The notes beneath the pieces were generated by a model. That model worked only from the letters and a program-made list of their open reading frames with translations, ran no database searches and was not told the origin of the DNA. From positions 62,001 through 126,000 of the forward strand of contig NZ_FORH01000010.1 in the NCBI RefSeq assembly GCF_900113955.1: 64,000 bases of DNA, written 5' to 3'. The position numbers were made by a program, and so were the translations under genes. Below are positions 24,978 through 33,835 of the stretch, in pieces. This stretch comes from Celeribacter neptunius. Lineage in GTDB: Bacteria > Pseudomonadota > Alphaproteobacteria > Rhodobacterales > Rhodobacteraceae. The stretch's first letter is position 1, and the number at the start of each line of letters is the position of its first letter.

Positions 24978-27485
24978 TTATTCAGCCGGGACTGGTGACA
25001 GGTTGGCGGCAGAGCCGGGTTGCGCCTGTTCCTGCATCGCCGGGCGGACGCGGCGCAGGCGCAGCGCGTTCGTCAGTACGAAGACCGAGCTGAGCGCCAT
25101 TGCCCCAGCCGCCAGCACCGGCGACAGCAGCAGGCCCGACACCGGGTAGAGCAGCCCCGCCGCCACCGGAATGAGGGCCACGTTATAGCCGAAGGCCCAG
25201 AACAGGTTCTGGCTGATGTTGCGCATCGTACGCCGCGACACTTCCAGCGCGTTGACCACGCCGCGCAAATCGCCCGACATTAGCACCACATCGGCGGATT
25301 CGATGGCGACGTCGGTGCCGGTGCCAATGCTGATGCCCACGTCCGCATGAGCAAGCGCGGGCGCATCGTTGATGCCGTCGCCTACAAAGGCGATGTGCTG
25401 GCTCGGGCCGCGCAGATCGTCCAATGCCGCCACCTTGCCATCGGGCAGCACGCCCGCGATCACATGGTCGATGCCGGTCTCGCGGCCGATGGCCTCTGCC
25501 GTCTCTCGCTTGTCGCCGGTGATCATGGCGACCTTCAGGCCCAGATCGTGCAACGCCCGGATGGCCGCCGCGCTGGACGGCTTTACCGGATCGGCCACGG
25601 CGATGACGGCGGCCACCCGCCCGTCGATGGCGGCATAAAGCGCGGTGCGGCCCTGTTCAGCCAGGCGGCGCTCGGCGTCGGCCAACGCGCCGATGTCCAC
25701 CCCTTCGCGCGTCATCAGACGGTCGGCCCCCACCAGCACGTCGCGGCCTGCGACCTCGGCCCGGACACCGTGGCCCGTGATGGAGGTGAAGTTCCGCGCG
25801 TCGTGTCGAGTGACCGTCTCGGCTTCCGCCGCCCGCAGAATGGCCTCGGCGATAGGGTGTTCCGACTGCGCCTCGACCGCCGCGACCAGGGCCAGCACCT
25901 CGGCCCGTTCAAAGCCGTCGGCCAGCACCAGATCGGTCAGTTCGGGGCGCCCTTCGGTCACCGTGCCGGTCTTGTCCAGCGCCACCACATCCACTGTCGA
26001 AAGCTGTTGCAGCGCATCGCCCTTGCGGAACAGCACGCCCATTTCAGCGGCACGGCCGGTGCCGACCATGATCGAGGTCGGCGTGGCCAGCCCCATCGCG
26101 CAAGGGCATGCGATGATCAGCACGGATACACCCGCAACGAGGGCATAGGACAGGGCGGGCGAGGGGCCGACCAGCAGCCAGACGATAACCGTAAGCAGCG
26201 CCAGCGCCATGACCGCCGGCACGAACAACAGGGTGATCCGGTCGACCAGCCCCTGGATCGGCAGCTTGGCGCTCTGCGCCTCTTCGACCATGCGGATGAT
26301 TTGCGCCAGCGTCGTATCCGCTCCCACGCGTGTCGCACGGAACTGGAAGGCACCGGAACCGTTGACGGTCCCGCCGGTGACGGGATCGCCCACCAACTTG
26401 GCGACAGGCACCGGCTCGCCGGTGATCATGCTCTCATCGACGCGGGCGCTGCCTTCGGTCACTTCACCGTCCACGGCAATCCGCTCTCCGGGGCGCACGA
26501 GCAGGATGTCGCCCGCGGCGATGCGCTCGATGGCCACGTCCTCAGGCTCTCCGTCCACCAGCACGCGGGCGGTCTTGGCCTGAAGGCCCAGCAGCTTCTG
26601 GATCGCTGCGCCGGTGCGGCCCTTGGCGCGCGCCTCCAGCCACCGGCCCAGCAGGATTAGCACGATGATGACCGCCGCCGCCTCGAAATAGACGGCACGC
26701 GACCGTTCGGGCAGCAGCGCGGGCGCGAATAGCGCCACGAGAGAATAGAGATAGGCGGCAGAAGTGCCGACCGCGACAAGGCTGTTCATGTCCGGCGCAC
26801 GCTTGAGCAGGGCTGGAAACCCGCGCGTGTAGAAGCTGCGCCCCGGCCAGAGCAGAACCACCGTGGTCAGGACGAACTGGATCAGCCAGCTTGCTCGATG
26901 GCCGATCGTGTCGCCGATCAGACCATGCATGCCGGGGATCAGATGCGCGCCCATTTCCAGCAGAAACACCGGCAGGGTGAGGGCCGCCGCCAGGGCGGTC
27001 CTGCGGGCCAGCATCCGCGCCTCTTCATCCTTCCGGACACTCGTGTCTTCCGCCTCTCTGTCCTGCGGCAAGGTCGCGGGATAGCCTGCGTCACCCGCCG
27101 CCTTCAGCAGGTCTGCAACCGCAACCGCGCCTTCGAGATACGTTACCGTCGCAGTTTCCGAGGCCAGATTGACGTTCACGGCCAGCACGCCTGGCATCGC
27201 CGCCAAAGCCTTGTCCACCCGACCGACGCAGGACGCGCAGGACATGGAGGCCACGTTCAGGCGAGTGCTCTGCTTACGGGCCGGATAGCCAATCTCTTCC
27301 AGCTTTTCGACGATGTTCGAAATGCGCTCTGGCGCGTCGATCTGCGCCTGAGCGGTTTCGCTGGCGAGGTTGACTCGAACGTCGCTGACGCCCGGCAGGC
27401 CGGAAAGCCCACGCTCCACCCGCCCGACGCAAGAGGCGCAGGACATGTTCTGCAGGGAAAGTCGAAGGGTATGCGAATCCGACAT
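24978..27485 (-). CDS. copA: Cu(I)-translocating P1B-type ATPase
   Basis: 835 aa. Two N-terminal heavy-metal domains each carry MSCASC ([22 protein letters not shown]). The core has ITGEP, the CPC transmembrane motif [28 protein letters not shown] and GDGINDAP, plus the C-terminal Cu(I)-site residues YN and MALSS. It pumps Cu(I) out of the cytoplasm. A CueR-type promoter lies immediately upstream (27513-27543), divergent from the promoter of the broken copZ. Confidence 0.96.
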   Translation of the reverse strand: MSDSHTLRLSLQNMSCASCVGRVERGLSGLPGVSDVRVNLASETAQAQIDAPERISNIVEKLEEIGYPARKQSTRLNVASMSCASCVGRVDKALAAMPGVLAVNVNLASETATVTYLEGAVAVADLLKAAGDAGYPATLPQDREAEDTSVRKDEEARMLARRTALAAALTLPVFLLEMGAHLIPGMHGLIGDTIGHRASWLIQFVLTTVVLLWPGRSFYTRGFPALLKRAPDMNSLVAVGTSAAYLYSLVALFAPALLPERSRAVYFEAAAVIIVLILLGRWLEARAKGRTGAAIQKLLGLQAKTARVLVDGEPEDVAIERIAAGDILLVRPGERIAVDGEVTEGSARVDESMITGEPVPVAKLVGDPVTGGTVNGSGAFQFRATRVGADTTLAQIIRMVEEAQSAKLPIQGLVDRITLLFVPAVMALALLTVIVWLLVGPSPALSYALVAGVSVLIIACPCAMGLATPTSIMVGTGRAAEMGVLFRKGDALQQLSTVDVVALDKTGTVTEGRPELTDLVLADGFERAEVLALVAAVEAQSEHPIAEAILRAAEAETVTRHDARNFTSITGHGVRAEVAGRDVLVGADRLMTREGVDIGALADAERRLAEQGRTALYAAIDGRVAAVIAVADPVKPSSAAAIRALHDLGLKVAMITGDKRETAEAIGRETGIDHVIAGVLPDGKVAALDDLRGPSQHIAFVGDGINDAPALAHADVGISIGTGTDVAIESADVVLMSGDLRGVVNALEVSRRTMRNISQNLFWAFGYNVALIPVAAGLLYPVSGLLLSPVLAAGAMALSSVFVLTNALRLRRVRPAMQEQAQPGSAANLSPVPAE

Positions 27486-27512
27486 GGGTGACTCCTGATC
27501 CTGGTCCTCCGA

Positions 27513-27543
27513 GAGATAAGGGTTCCATTCGCTGGAAGGTCAA
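27513..27543 (-). promoter_or_regulatory. CueR-type promoter of copA
   Basis: On the minus strand TTGACC (27538-27543) and TATCTC (27513-27518) are 19 bp apart, with the operator arms ACCTTCCAGC and TGGAACC. This is the classic copper-type MerR promoter. Confidence 0.88.
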
Positions 27544-27571
27544 CAGATGCATCGAGGAATTTTTTCGGGCA

Positions 27572-27602
27572 TTGACCTTCCCATAGGGGGACGGCCTAGA
27601 TG
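27572..27602 (+). promoter_or_regulatory. CueR-type promoter of the interrupted copZ
   Basis: TTGACC (27572-27577) and TAGATG (27597-27602) are 19 bp apart, with CTTCCCATAGGGGGA in the spacer. It points away from copA into the transposon. Its -35 element is 28 bp from the copA -35 element. Confidence 0.83.
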
Positions 27603-27625
27603 GCAGCAGTAAGAAGGAGATCGTG

Positions 27626-27691
27626 ATGATCAGGTTCAGCGTGCCGGACATGAACTGCGGACATTGCACCGCGTCGATAGATGTCGCGTAG
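27626..27691 (+). pseudogene. copZ: Copper chaperone copZ, truncated by a transposon
   Basis: AAGGAGA precedes an ATG encoding MIRFSVPDMNCGHCTASID, the start of a heavy-metal-associated chaperone with the metal site MNCGHC. The reading frame enters the transposon end at 27682 and stops at TAG (27689-27691) supplied by the element. About 45 further codons expected for CopZ are absent, and I do not find them beyond the right end of the element. The short product keeps the CxxC loop but cannot fold as a full domain. Confidence 0.88.
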
Positions 27692-27796
27692 CCCTTAATT
27701 GTGAGATGGGAAATCCAACGAAATCAACGGCTGATCTTTGCCCTTAAATATGAGATTTTGCCTTTAATTCTGATATTTTTGCCCTTAAGCCTGAGA
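27682..27796. repeat. Left transposon end: terminal repeat plus four 16-bp transposase-site repeats
   Basis: Copies of the pattern GCCCTTAANNNTGAGA occur at 27691-27706, 27740-27755, 27760-27775 (degenerate, GCCTTTAATTCTGATA) and 27781-27796, all in the same orientation. Such arrays are the binding sites of TniA/TnsB-type transposases. Confidence 0.85.
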
Positions 27797-27827
27797 CAGG
27801 GTTCACAGACATTTGCGGCAAATATCG

Positions 27828-29462
27828 ATGAATGATGATGGCGAAGACTCCGTTGCCGTTGGTGCTGAAGAGGCGCGCAGGGCCGCGGTGCTGCGCCCTC
27901 TTGTTCAGGCATATCTCAATGGGACTGGCAGCCTGGAACGTGGCATCAATGACGCCGTTTGGGAGCTTGGTGTCAGCAGGGCGACGGTCTGGCGTTGGAT
28001 AAAACGGTTGGCGGAAGAGGGTGGGCGCACCAGCGCTCTGGCTCCGCGGAAACGGGGCCGCCCGACCGGGACGATGTTAATATCCAGCAAAGTCGAAGCG
28101 GTAATCGAGGAGCACCTTCGCCGCTATTTCTTGCGCCGGGAGCGTTCGAGCTTGTCGCGCGTCGTGACAGAAATCCGCAGCGCTTGCTGGCAGGAGGGCT
28201 TGCAACCGCCGACGCGTCGGACGGTTCAGCGCAGGCTGGATGCAATGGACGCCCGCGCAATTGCCAAGGCACGCGAAGGCGCAAAGGCGGCCCGCCAGAA
28301 ATTTGCGCCGGTCGTAGGCGACAACAAGGCAAACCGGCCACTGGAGGTCGTGCAAATCGACCATACGCCTGCGGACATCATTCTCGTCGACAGTTTTGAA
28401 CGCCAACCAATTGGGCGGCCTTGGGTCACGCTGGCGATCGACGTCGCAACGCGGATGGTGACCGGATATTACACCTCTCTCGAGGCTCCTTCGCGTCTGT
28501 CGGTGGCGCTTTGCCTGACACAGGCTGTGGCCCCCAAGGCGGAACTTCTGGCGGAATTGGTGTGCAATGTTCCTTGGCCCGCGCAGGGTAAACCACATAG
28601 CATCCACGTCGATAACGGGCGCGATTTCCGGTCGCATGCCTTTCGGTCGGCATGTGCGGAATGGGGGATCGATCTGGTCTATCGGCCGCCAGGCAGTCCT
28701 CATTTCGGAGGGCACATCGAACGATTGATCGGCACGATGATGGGGGCCGTGCACCTGTTGCCTGGAACAACGCAATCCTCGGTCGTGGCCAAGGGCGACT
28801 ACGATGCCGAAGGCATGGCCGCGATGACTTTAGGCGAATTTGATCGCTGGTTTGCCCTGGAAATCTGCCGCTACAACAACAGCATTCATTCAAGTCTTGG
28901 CTGTACGCCCGTCGCCAAATGGGAGGTGCTCTCAGAGGAAATGATGGGCGACATCCCCTTCGAGATGGAAGCCTTTCGGGTGAGCTTCTTGCCGAGCGAA
29001 CTGCGCAAGGTCAGGCGTGACGGCATCCATCTGTTCCAGATACGGTACTGGTCGGATGCGCTTGCAGGCCACATTGGGCGCGGGGATGGGAAGGTGGTCG
29101 TTCGCTACGACCCTCGCGATATCTCAATGATCTGGGTCGAATTGGACGATGGCCGATATGTTGAGGCGCGTTACAGAAACTTGGAAATTCCGCCCGTGCC
29201 GCTCTGGGAATATCGCGAAGCCATGAGGAAGGCCCGTGCCCTTGGCAAATCCGGGTCCAATGAGCTGGTCCTGGCTGAGCTGATCCGACAGCAACGCCAG
29301 ATCGAGTTTGAAAGCCGGGGCCTAACGAAGGCCGAACGCCGATCCCGTGAAAGAAAAGGGACATTGGAGGGCACCAACTCGGCTGTCTCGAAAACCGAAA
29401 GGCTGCGCCCGATCGACACGGGTGATACATCGCGCCCATTGTTCAAAGTGGAGAGATGGTGA
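27828..29462 (+). CDS. tniA: TniA-type DDE transposase (Mu/TnsB family)
   Basis: 544 aa. An N-terminal HTH region (GVSRATVWRWIKRLAEE) and a second helical DNA-binding region precede the RNase H-like core. Catalytic residues appear as Asp in VVQIDHTPADI, Asp in IHVDNGRDFRS and Glu in GGHIERLIGTMMG, followed by a Mu-type beta-barrel C-terminal domain. The ATG at 27828 is chosen; a TTG at 27813 is also in frame. It would cut and join the 3' ends of the element using the 16-bp sites at both termini. A copper-type promoter reads toward it from 27572. Confidence 0.92.
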   Translation: MNDDGEDSVAVGAEEARRAAVLRPLVQAYLNGTGSLERGINDAVWELGVSRATVWRWIKRLAEEGGRTSALAPRKRGRPTGTMLISSKVEAVIEEHLRRYFLRRERSSLSRVVTEIRSACWQEGLQPPTRRTVQRRLDAMDARAIAKAREGAKAARQKFAPVVGDNKANRPLEVVQIDHTPADIILVDSFERQPIGRPWVTLAIDVATRMVTGYYTSLEAPSRLSVALCLTQAVAPKAELLAELVCNVPWPAQGKPHSIHVDNGRDFRSHAFRSACAEWGIDLVYRPPGSPHFGGHIERLIGTMMGAVHLLPGTTQSSVVAKGDYDAEGMAAMTLGEFDRWFALEICRYNNSIHSSLGCTPVAKWEVLSEEMMGDIPFEMEAFRVSFLPSELRKVRRDGIHLFQIRYWSDALAGHIGRGDGKVVVRYDPRDISMIWVELDDGRYVEARYRNLEIPPVPLWEYREAMRKARALGKSGSNELVLAELIRQQRQIEFESRGLTKAERRSRERKGTLEGTNSAVSKTERLRPIDTGDTSRPLFKVERW

Positions 29463-29463
29463 A

Positions 29464-30345
29464 TTGAGGGCAGGGACAACAGAGGAAGACGGTCGGATCG
29501 CCCTCATTCAATCGGATATCTGGATTGGCTTTCCGCGGGCCGAACAAGTTCTGGACCGTTTGCAGGGTATGATCGAAGCGCCAAGGCAAACCCGTATGCC
29601 TGGCCTTCTTGTGCATGGCGCGTCTGGGATCGGCAAGACGATGATCGCCCGCAACCTGTCGCGCAGATATGCACCGGAATATGACCCAGCATCGGGAATT
29701 ACGCGAACGCCGCTCTTGCTGTTACAAGCACCGCCAGCTCCCGACGAACGGCGGTTCTATCTGCACATCCTGGCGTCCGTCGGGGCACCGGCCACGGCAC
29801 TGGGCGCGCGCGCTCAAAATGTGGCCTCCCTCGAAGTCCGTGTTATTGCGCTTTTGCGCGACCTTGGCCTGCGGATGATCATGATCGACGAGGTCCACAA
29901 CCTCTTGGCCGGGACCCACCGCGAACAGCGACGCTTTCTCAATGTTCTTCGTTATCTCAGCAATGAGCTCGAGGTGTCACTGGTCTGTCTTGGGGTCAGC
30001 GAGGCCGTCGACGCCATCCGTGGTGATATCCAGCTTGCCCGACGGCTGGACGAACATCACTTGCCAAACTGGCGCGACGATGCCGAGTTCTCGGACATGA
30101 TCCAGACCCTTATTGCTGCCATGCCACTGGAAAAGAAGTCCAACCTGAAGGTCAAGTCACTCAAGCAGATACTTGCACTGACCGGTGGGGTGACCTCGCG
30201 CATTTTCGCCCTGATCAAGGATCTTTCCATCGACGCCATTGTAACAGGTGATGAATGCATCACCGATGACGCAATCGTAAAATGGACGCCGGTTTGGTCG
30301 CGCCATGCGAACCCCCATCGGCGGCTCGAGAAGTCCGGGGTGTGA
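29464..30345 (+). CDS. tniB: TniB-type AAA+ ATP-binding transposition protein
   Basis: 293 aa from a TTG start one base after the tniA stop, with GGAGAG upstream. Walker A is GASGIGKT and Walker B is MIMIDEVHNLL, followed by the sensor segment VSLVCLGVSEA. The protein is the TnsC/TniB regulator that links target selection to the transposase. An in-frame ATG at 29347 lies inside tniA and is less likely. The stop overlaps the tniQ start. Confidence 0.9.
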   Translation: MRAGTTEEDGRIALIQSDIWIGFPRAEQVLDRLQGMIEAPRQTRMPGLLVHGASGIGKTMIARNLSRRYAPEYDPASGITRTPLLLLQAPPAPDERRFYLHILASVGAPATALGARAQNVASLEVRVIALLRDLGLRMIMIDEVHNLLAGTHREQRRFLNVLRYLSNELEVSLVCLGVSEAVDAIRGDIQLARRLDEHHLPNWRDDAEFSDMIQTLIAAMPLEKKSNLKVKSLKQILALTGGVTSRIFALIKDLSIDAIVTGDECITDDAIVKWTPVWSRHANPHRRLEKSGV

Positions 30346-31133
30346 AGCCGCACCCGCTGCCCAAGACTGTCGCGCCGCTGCCAGACGAGTTGTTGTCAGG
30401 TTGGTTGTCTCGGCTGGCGGCGGCCAACTACTGTGATGATGCGGAACTGCTGGCCCATATCGAAATCGATACAACTCATGGCACGTCCTTGGACTTCAAC
30501 ATCGACGCGGCAGCGGCGGCGAAGATTGCCAACGCCGCACGGATTGACCCAGATGTTGTGCGATCTTTGACCTTCCCAGCAATGGCGACACGAGAAGCCT
30601 CGCTGACGGCCCAGATACCATTCCAGCATTGCCTGCAATGCTCCAGAGAGGGCCTTTCGCTCAAGCATTGGAGGCGAGCCTGGGCATTCGACTGCCAGGT
30701 TTGTGGGACGAGACTTGTACCGACGCTCGGCAAGGCCAGTGGCGAACAGATGCCCGAAAAGCTGATAAATCGTGCGCGCAACGGCGCCGCGCGGCTTGAA
30801 TACGCCGCGCGATTACGCAGCTCCAAGCAACTTCGGCGCGCAATGCGCGCGGTCACCTTTGCCATATCATTAAAGGCCTTCCGCGGAGATCCGTTACACG
30901 CTCTTCAGGGCCACAGGCTGGAAGTAAGGCTGTTTTGCCTTGCTGCAATTGATGCAGCCCAATCCCGTCCACTGGTCAAAGCGGCCATCTCAAGCTCCGG
31001 CATCGACGACTATGCAAGGGTTGCTCTATTGCGCGCCTTCGATAAGGAGCCACGTCTGCTTGCCGCGGTCGATTACATCGCCCGGCAGCGCGCGAAAAGC
31101 ATAGGCGCGATGGCAGTGGAATCTCATAATTAA
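30342..31133 (+). CDS. tniQ: TniQ-family target-selection protein
   Basis: About 263 aa from a GTG overlapping the tniB stop (GTGA). The N-terminal PLPDELLSGWLSRLA motif is typical of TniQ. Zinc-finger cysteines follow (FQHCLQCSREG, FDCQVCGTRL). TniQ proteins recognise the target site or a partner protein in Tn5053 and Tn7-like elements. The stop codon lies within a 16-bp right-end repeat, so gene and transposon end overlap. Confidence 0.88.
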   Translation: MKPHPLPKTVAPLPDELLSGWLSRLAAANYCDDAELLAHIEIDTTHGTSLDFNIDAAAAAKIANAARIDPDVVRSLTFPAMATREASLTAQIPFQHCLQCSREGLSLKHWRRAWAFDCQVCGTRLVPTLGKASGEQMPEKLINRARNGAARLEYAARLRSSKQLRRAMRAVTFAISLKAFRGDPLHALQGHRLEVRLFCLAAIDAAQSRPLVKAAISSSGIDDYARVALLRAFDKEPRLLAAVDYIARQRAKSIGAMAVESHN

Positions 31134-31187
31134 GGGCAAAAAATATCCCCGAACGCGTCGTGTCTCAGATTTAAGGGCAACGCGACA
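31122..31187. repeat. Right transposon end: two inverted 16-bp repeats plus terminus
   Basis: Reverse-orientation copies of the 16-bp repeat lie at 31122-31137 (GCCCTTAATTATGAGA in reverse complement) and 31163-31178 (GCCCTTAAATCTGAGA), followed by the terminus CGCGACA ending at 31187. Confidence 0.85.
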
Positions 31188-31188
31188 C

Positions 31189-31599
31189 GCCGTCACCGCG
31201 TCCAGGATCGCGGCCAGCGATGGAAGCGGCGCCATCTTCGCACCGCTCGCCATGGGCGGGGCAGGGGGGCTCCGTGTTAGTGGCCCGCCGGTCGATCGCC
31301 TCGCTCGCTGGCTTGAGGGAATGGCGACGTCGTGCCTGACTGCGATGCGTTACCTAGATGACATTGAGTCTTGGTTTGTGCGGGCAGAAACCGAAATGTC
31401 GCCGCTCTCGGGTAAGACCCCTCCGGCGCTGCTCGCCACACTTACGGAATGGCCACTCGTTTCTGCGCCAATGGCCGAGGCCATTACAGGCGCCAGTCGA
31501 ACTGCCGTTCAGCGCAACCTTGCTTGGATGGAAGCGCGAGGGCTAATCCGTGAGGTAACGAGACAAGGGCGCTATCGGATGTGGTGCACCGCGAACTGA
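31189..31599 (+). pseudogene. C-terminal part of an HTH protein cut by the transposon right end
   Basis: The frame is open from the transposon border and encodes about 136 residues: RIAASDGSGAIFAPLAMG, GPPVDRLARWLEG, then a winged-helix end (ASRTAVQRNLAWMEARG, REVTRQGRYRMW). The layout resembles the C-terminus of rhizobial RHE_PE00001/DUF1612-type HTH proteins, from memory only. The N-terminal part is missing. An internal ATG at 31252 could still give a 115-aa product, but no good ribosome site is seen. Confidence 0.65.
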
Positions 31600-31690
31600 A
31601 TGCTGCTGATGGGATTTCCGAATTCCTTGACGCACTTCTGTCCTCCATAGACCTATGCCCAGAAGGTGAGATGATCGGCAATCTCTGCAG

Positions 31691-32197
31691 CTATGCGCTG
31701 AGACGGCGCAGCCGCTTGTCGATCTCAGCCACGGGCAGGAAGACAGCATCATCCGCGCGCCAGACCTGCAGCGCGGAGATGAGAAGCTCGACCTCGCAGA
31801 CACCGGCCGCGTGCAGTTCGTCAATGATCCAGAGTACGCCATGAACGCGCACGGCGCGGGCGGTGGCCACCTTGCGCAGCAGGTTGTCGCCGGTCAGGAG
31901 GATACCGTTCTCCTGGCAGGTTGTCGTCACGAGGGCGAAGCAGTCGTTGGCCGACAAGCGGCTATGTTCCCGCTTCAGTGCGAAAACCCGCGCGACCTCT
32001 TCGCCCGGCAGATCATAGGTGGCAAGGCCACCATCTTCGAGCATCCGCCATTCCTGCGCCGTGAAGTCGAGGAGCTCCTCCTCACGGATGGGCAGGGGCA
32101 CGATGAACCGATAGGGCAGCCGCAGCAGGACGTGCAGCAACTCTCCCTTCTTCAGGTCGATCAGGCAGGACGCATCATTGACGACGATACAGGTCAC
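31691..32197 (-). CDS. PIN-domain-like nuclease (putative toxin)
   Basis: 168 aa. The acidic positions of a PIN fold are visible: Asp in VVNDASCLIDL, Glu in REEELLDF, Asp in LSANDCFALVT and Asp in LLTGDNLLRKV. PIN proteins cut RNA, often as toxins. The start overlaps the stop of the upstream XRE-ImmA gene (ATGA), a typical toxin-antitoxin or stress-module arrangement. The partner here is a regulator/peptidase rather than a small antitoxin. Confidence 0.72.
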   Translation of the reverse strand: MTCIVVNDASCLIDLKKGELLHVLLRLPYRFIVPLPIREEELLDFTAQEWRMLEDGGLATYDLPGEEVARVFALKREHSRLSANDCFALVTTTCQENGILLTGDNLLRKVATARAVRVHGVLWIIDELHAAGVCEVELLISALQVWRADDAVFLPVAEIDKRLRRLSA

Positions 32198-33273
32198 TGG
32201 TCACGCGGCCCCCTGATGTCACGTTCGACAACGCTCAAAGGGAGCCCGAGCATCTGGGCAGCGCGAACAGGCGAAATCAACTCCTCGCCGAGCGCGCGCC
32301 AAACGAGGCGCTCGAAGCGTTGCGGCTTCTCGAAGGCCGCGAAACCCTCACCGGGACCGATAGGCTCCGGCTCTTCGCGCCGCCAGCTTCGCGCATAGGT
32401 CTTGAACGCATATTCCACAGCGCTCTTCGACAGAATGCCCACTTGGCCGAGCCGCACGAGCATCGCGGCGGCAGAGACTCCGTAGGTGCGCTTGAGCCGC
32501 ATGATCTCTATCCAGGTCATGCCGTGCCGGTTCCGGCCAGCTTCCTCTTCCAGATGCTCGCGCGGGATAAGAAACGCCCCCGCGAAGCGGTGCATGGACG
32601 GCTCCTTTTTCAGCGCGACATTGCCGGTCTCGATGATGATCCGATGCGCGAGCTCATGGGCGAGGTTGAAGCGCTTGCGCTCGACGTTGGTGTGCCGCGA
32701 GACGACGATCACCTCAGTCGGTGCACCTTCCGCCCGCTCAACATGACAAGCCAGCCCGTTGATGCGCTCAGGTAGATCGGCCTCGATGACCTTGAGCCCC
32801 TTGTCTTCGAGCAGGGCGGTCATGCTTGGGATGGGGTCGATCCCGAGCTTCCACTCGCGCCGCACGTCCCGCGCTTTGGCGTCGATGGCCTCTTCATCGG
32901 CTACCATGTCCACGCGCAGCGCGGCGAACGGGTCTTCAGCCGGATGCAGGTCGAGGATGTCCTCGATGGCGAGATAGTCTTCGAGCTTCTCGATCACGAT
33001 GGCTTCCGCCATCGCGCGATCCTGCGCCGAGGCAGTCGAGTTCTTCCGCCACTCGACGCTTTCCAGAGCTTCGACCTGGCCACCGACAAGAAAATCCAGC
33101 GACACGCCGAGCGCCTTTCCGAGGCCGACCAACACCGACGAGGACGGCATCATCTTGTCCGCTTCGTATTTGCTGATGGCCTGCGCCGACACGCTTGGGG
33201 TCACGCGGTCGGCGAGAGCTTGCATGGATAGGCCAGCCCGCTTGCGGGCAAGCCTGAGCCTTTGTCCGAACAT
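32194..33273 (-). CDS. XRE-family HTH regulator with ImmA/IrrE metallopeptidase domain
   Basis: 359 aa. The N-terminal HTH is MFGQRLRLARKRAGLSMQAL and SVSAQAISKYEADK. The central zinc-peptidase motif is FNLAHELAHRIII (HExxH form HELAH). In this COG2856 family the peptidase half typically cleaves a repressor. GGGAGAGG precedes MFGQRL at 33273 and sets the start; upstream in-frame ATG at 33315 is rejected. It lies upstream of and overlaps the PIN gene and is divergent from the DUF2188 gene. Confidence 0.85.
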   Translation of the reverse strand: MFGQRLRLARKRAGLSMQALADRVTPSVSAQAISKYEADKMMPSSSVLVGLGKALGVSLDFLVGGQVEALESVEWRKNSTASAQDRAMAEAIVIEKLEDYLAIEDILDLHPAEDPFAALRVDMVADEEAIDAKARDVRREWKLGIDPIPSMTALLEDKGLKVIEADLPERINGLACHVERAEGAPTEVIVVSRHTNVERKRFNLAHELAHRIIIETGNVALKKEPSMHRFAGAFLIPREHLEEEAGRNRHGMTWIEIMRLKRTYGVSAAAMLVRLGQVGILSKSAVEYAFKTYARSWRREEPEPIGPGEGFAAFEKPQRFERLVWRALGEELISPVRAAQMLGLPLSVVERDIRGPRDQ

Positions 33274-33382
33274 GGTCCTCTCCCGGCGGTTGTTGTTTTG
33301 GTTGATAAGCGCCATTTCCTAATCTATATTTAAACACAAGGTTGGCAGAATCGTCAACCGAAATCGACATATGGAGCTTAAA

Positions 33383-33607
33383 ATGTCTAAGAAAAATCAG
33401 CATGTTGTGCCGCATCAGGGCGGTTGGGCAGTGAAGGGGGCGGGCAACTCCCGCGCGTCTTCCGTCCATGGCACGCAGCGCGAGGCCATCGCGGCCGCGC
33501 GAGAATCCGCCATGCGCCAGGGCAGCGAGATGCTGATCCACGGCGAGAACGGTCGCATCCGCGAGCGTAACACCTACGGCAACGATCCCTTCCCTCCGAA
33601 GGGCTAA
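33383..33607 (+). CDS. DUF2188 family small protein
   Basis: 74 aa. The pattern HVVPHQGGWAVKGAGNSRAS with VHGTQREAIAAARESA and HGENGRIRERNTYGND matches DUF2188, a small domain of unknown role common on plasmids and phages. GGAGCTTAAA before 33383 decides the start over the ATG at 33371. It is divergent from the XRE-ImmA gene and 18 bases upstream of the next small gene. Confidence 0.82.
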   Translation: MSKKNQHVVPHQGGWAVKGAGNSRASSVHGTQREAIAAARESAMRQGSEMLIHGENGRIRERNTYGNDPFPPKG

Positions 33608-33625
33608 CAGAAAAGGAACGACGCG

Positions 33626-33835
33626 ATGGCTCGCATCGAAATGCGGTTCAATGGCCGCAAGATCGCCTCTGCCGCCCAGCTTCAGCGTGAGCTGACGCGC
33701 AGCATGGAGAAGCACGTTGAAGACAGCCTCAAGAAGGCTGCCGGTCCCGGCGTGCGGATGAAGAAGACCCGCGAAGGCTACAGCTTCGAGGGCTCGCCCG
33801 AGCAGATCGAGCGCATGAAGAAGCGGCTGCGCTGA
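33626..33835 (+). CDS. Small basic hypothetical protein
   Basis: 69 aa, Lys/Arg-rich, with AAAAGGAACG upstream of the ATG. No family recognised. It is probably one long helix followed by a strand-loop segment (VRMKKTREGYSFEG) and a basic tail (IERMKKRLR), consistent with nucleic-acid binding, though this is only inference. It is co-transcribed with the DUF2188 gene. Confidence 0.6.
   Translation: MARIEMRFNGRKIASAAQLQRELTRSMEKHVEDSLKKAAGPGVRMKKTREGYSFEGSPEQIERMKKRLR

Larger units (their letters stand above)
27682..31187 (+). mobile_element. Compact Tn5053/Tn7-like transposon (tniA-tniB-tniQ)
   Basis: A 3506-bp element bounded by matching termini. The left end reads TGTCGCGTAGCCCTTAA. The right end, in reverse complement, reads TGTCGCGTTGCCCTTAA. 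Inside it carries a DDE transposase, an AAA+ ATPase and a TniQ-like target protein, and nothing else: no resolvase and no cargo. The 5-bp flanks (ATAGA on the left, CGCCG on the right) do not match, so the expected target duplication is missing. It breaks copZ on the left and an HTH gene on the right. Confidence 0.88.

Noticed and set aside
25347-26660. 437-aa open frame antisense to copA
   Set aside because: copA is complete with all P-ATPase motifs; the antisense frame shows only His/Gln/Arg-rich noise.
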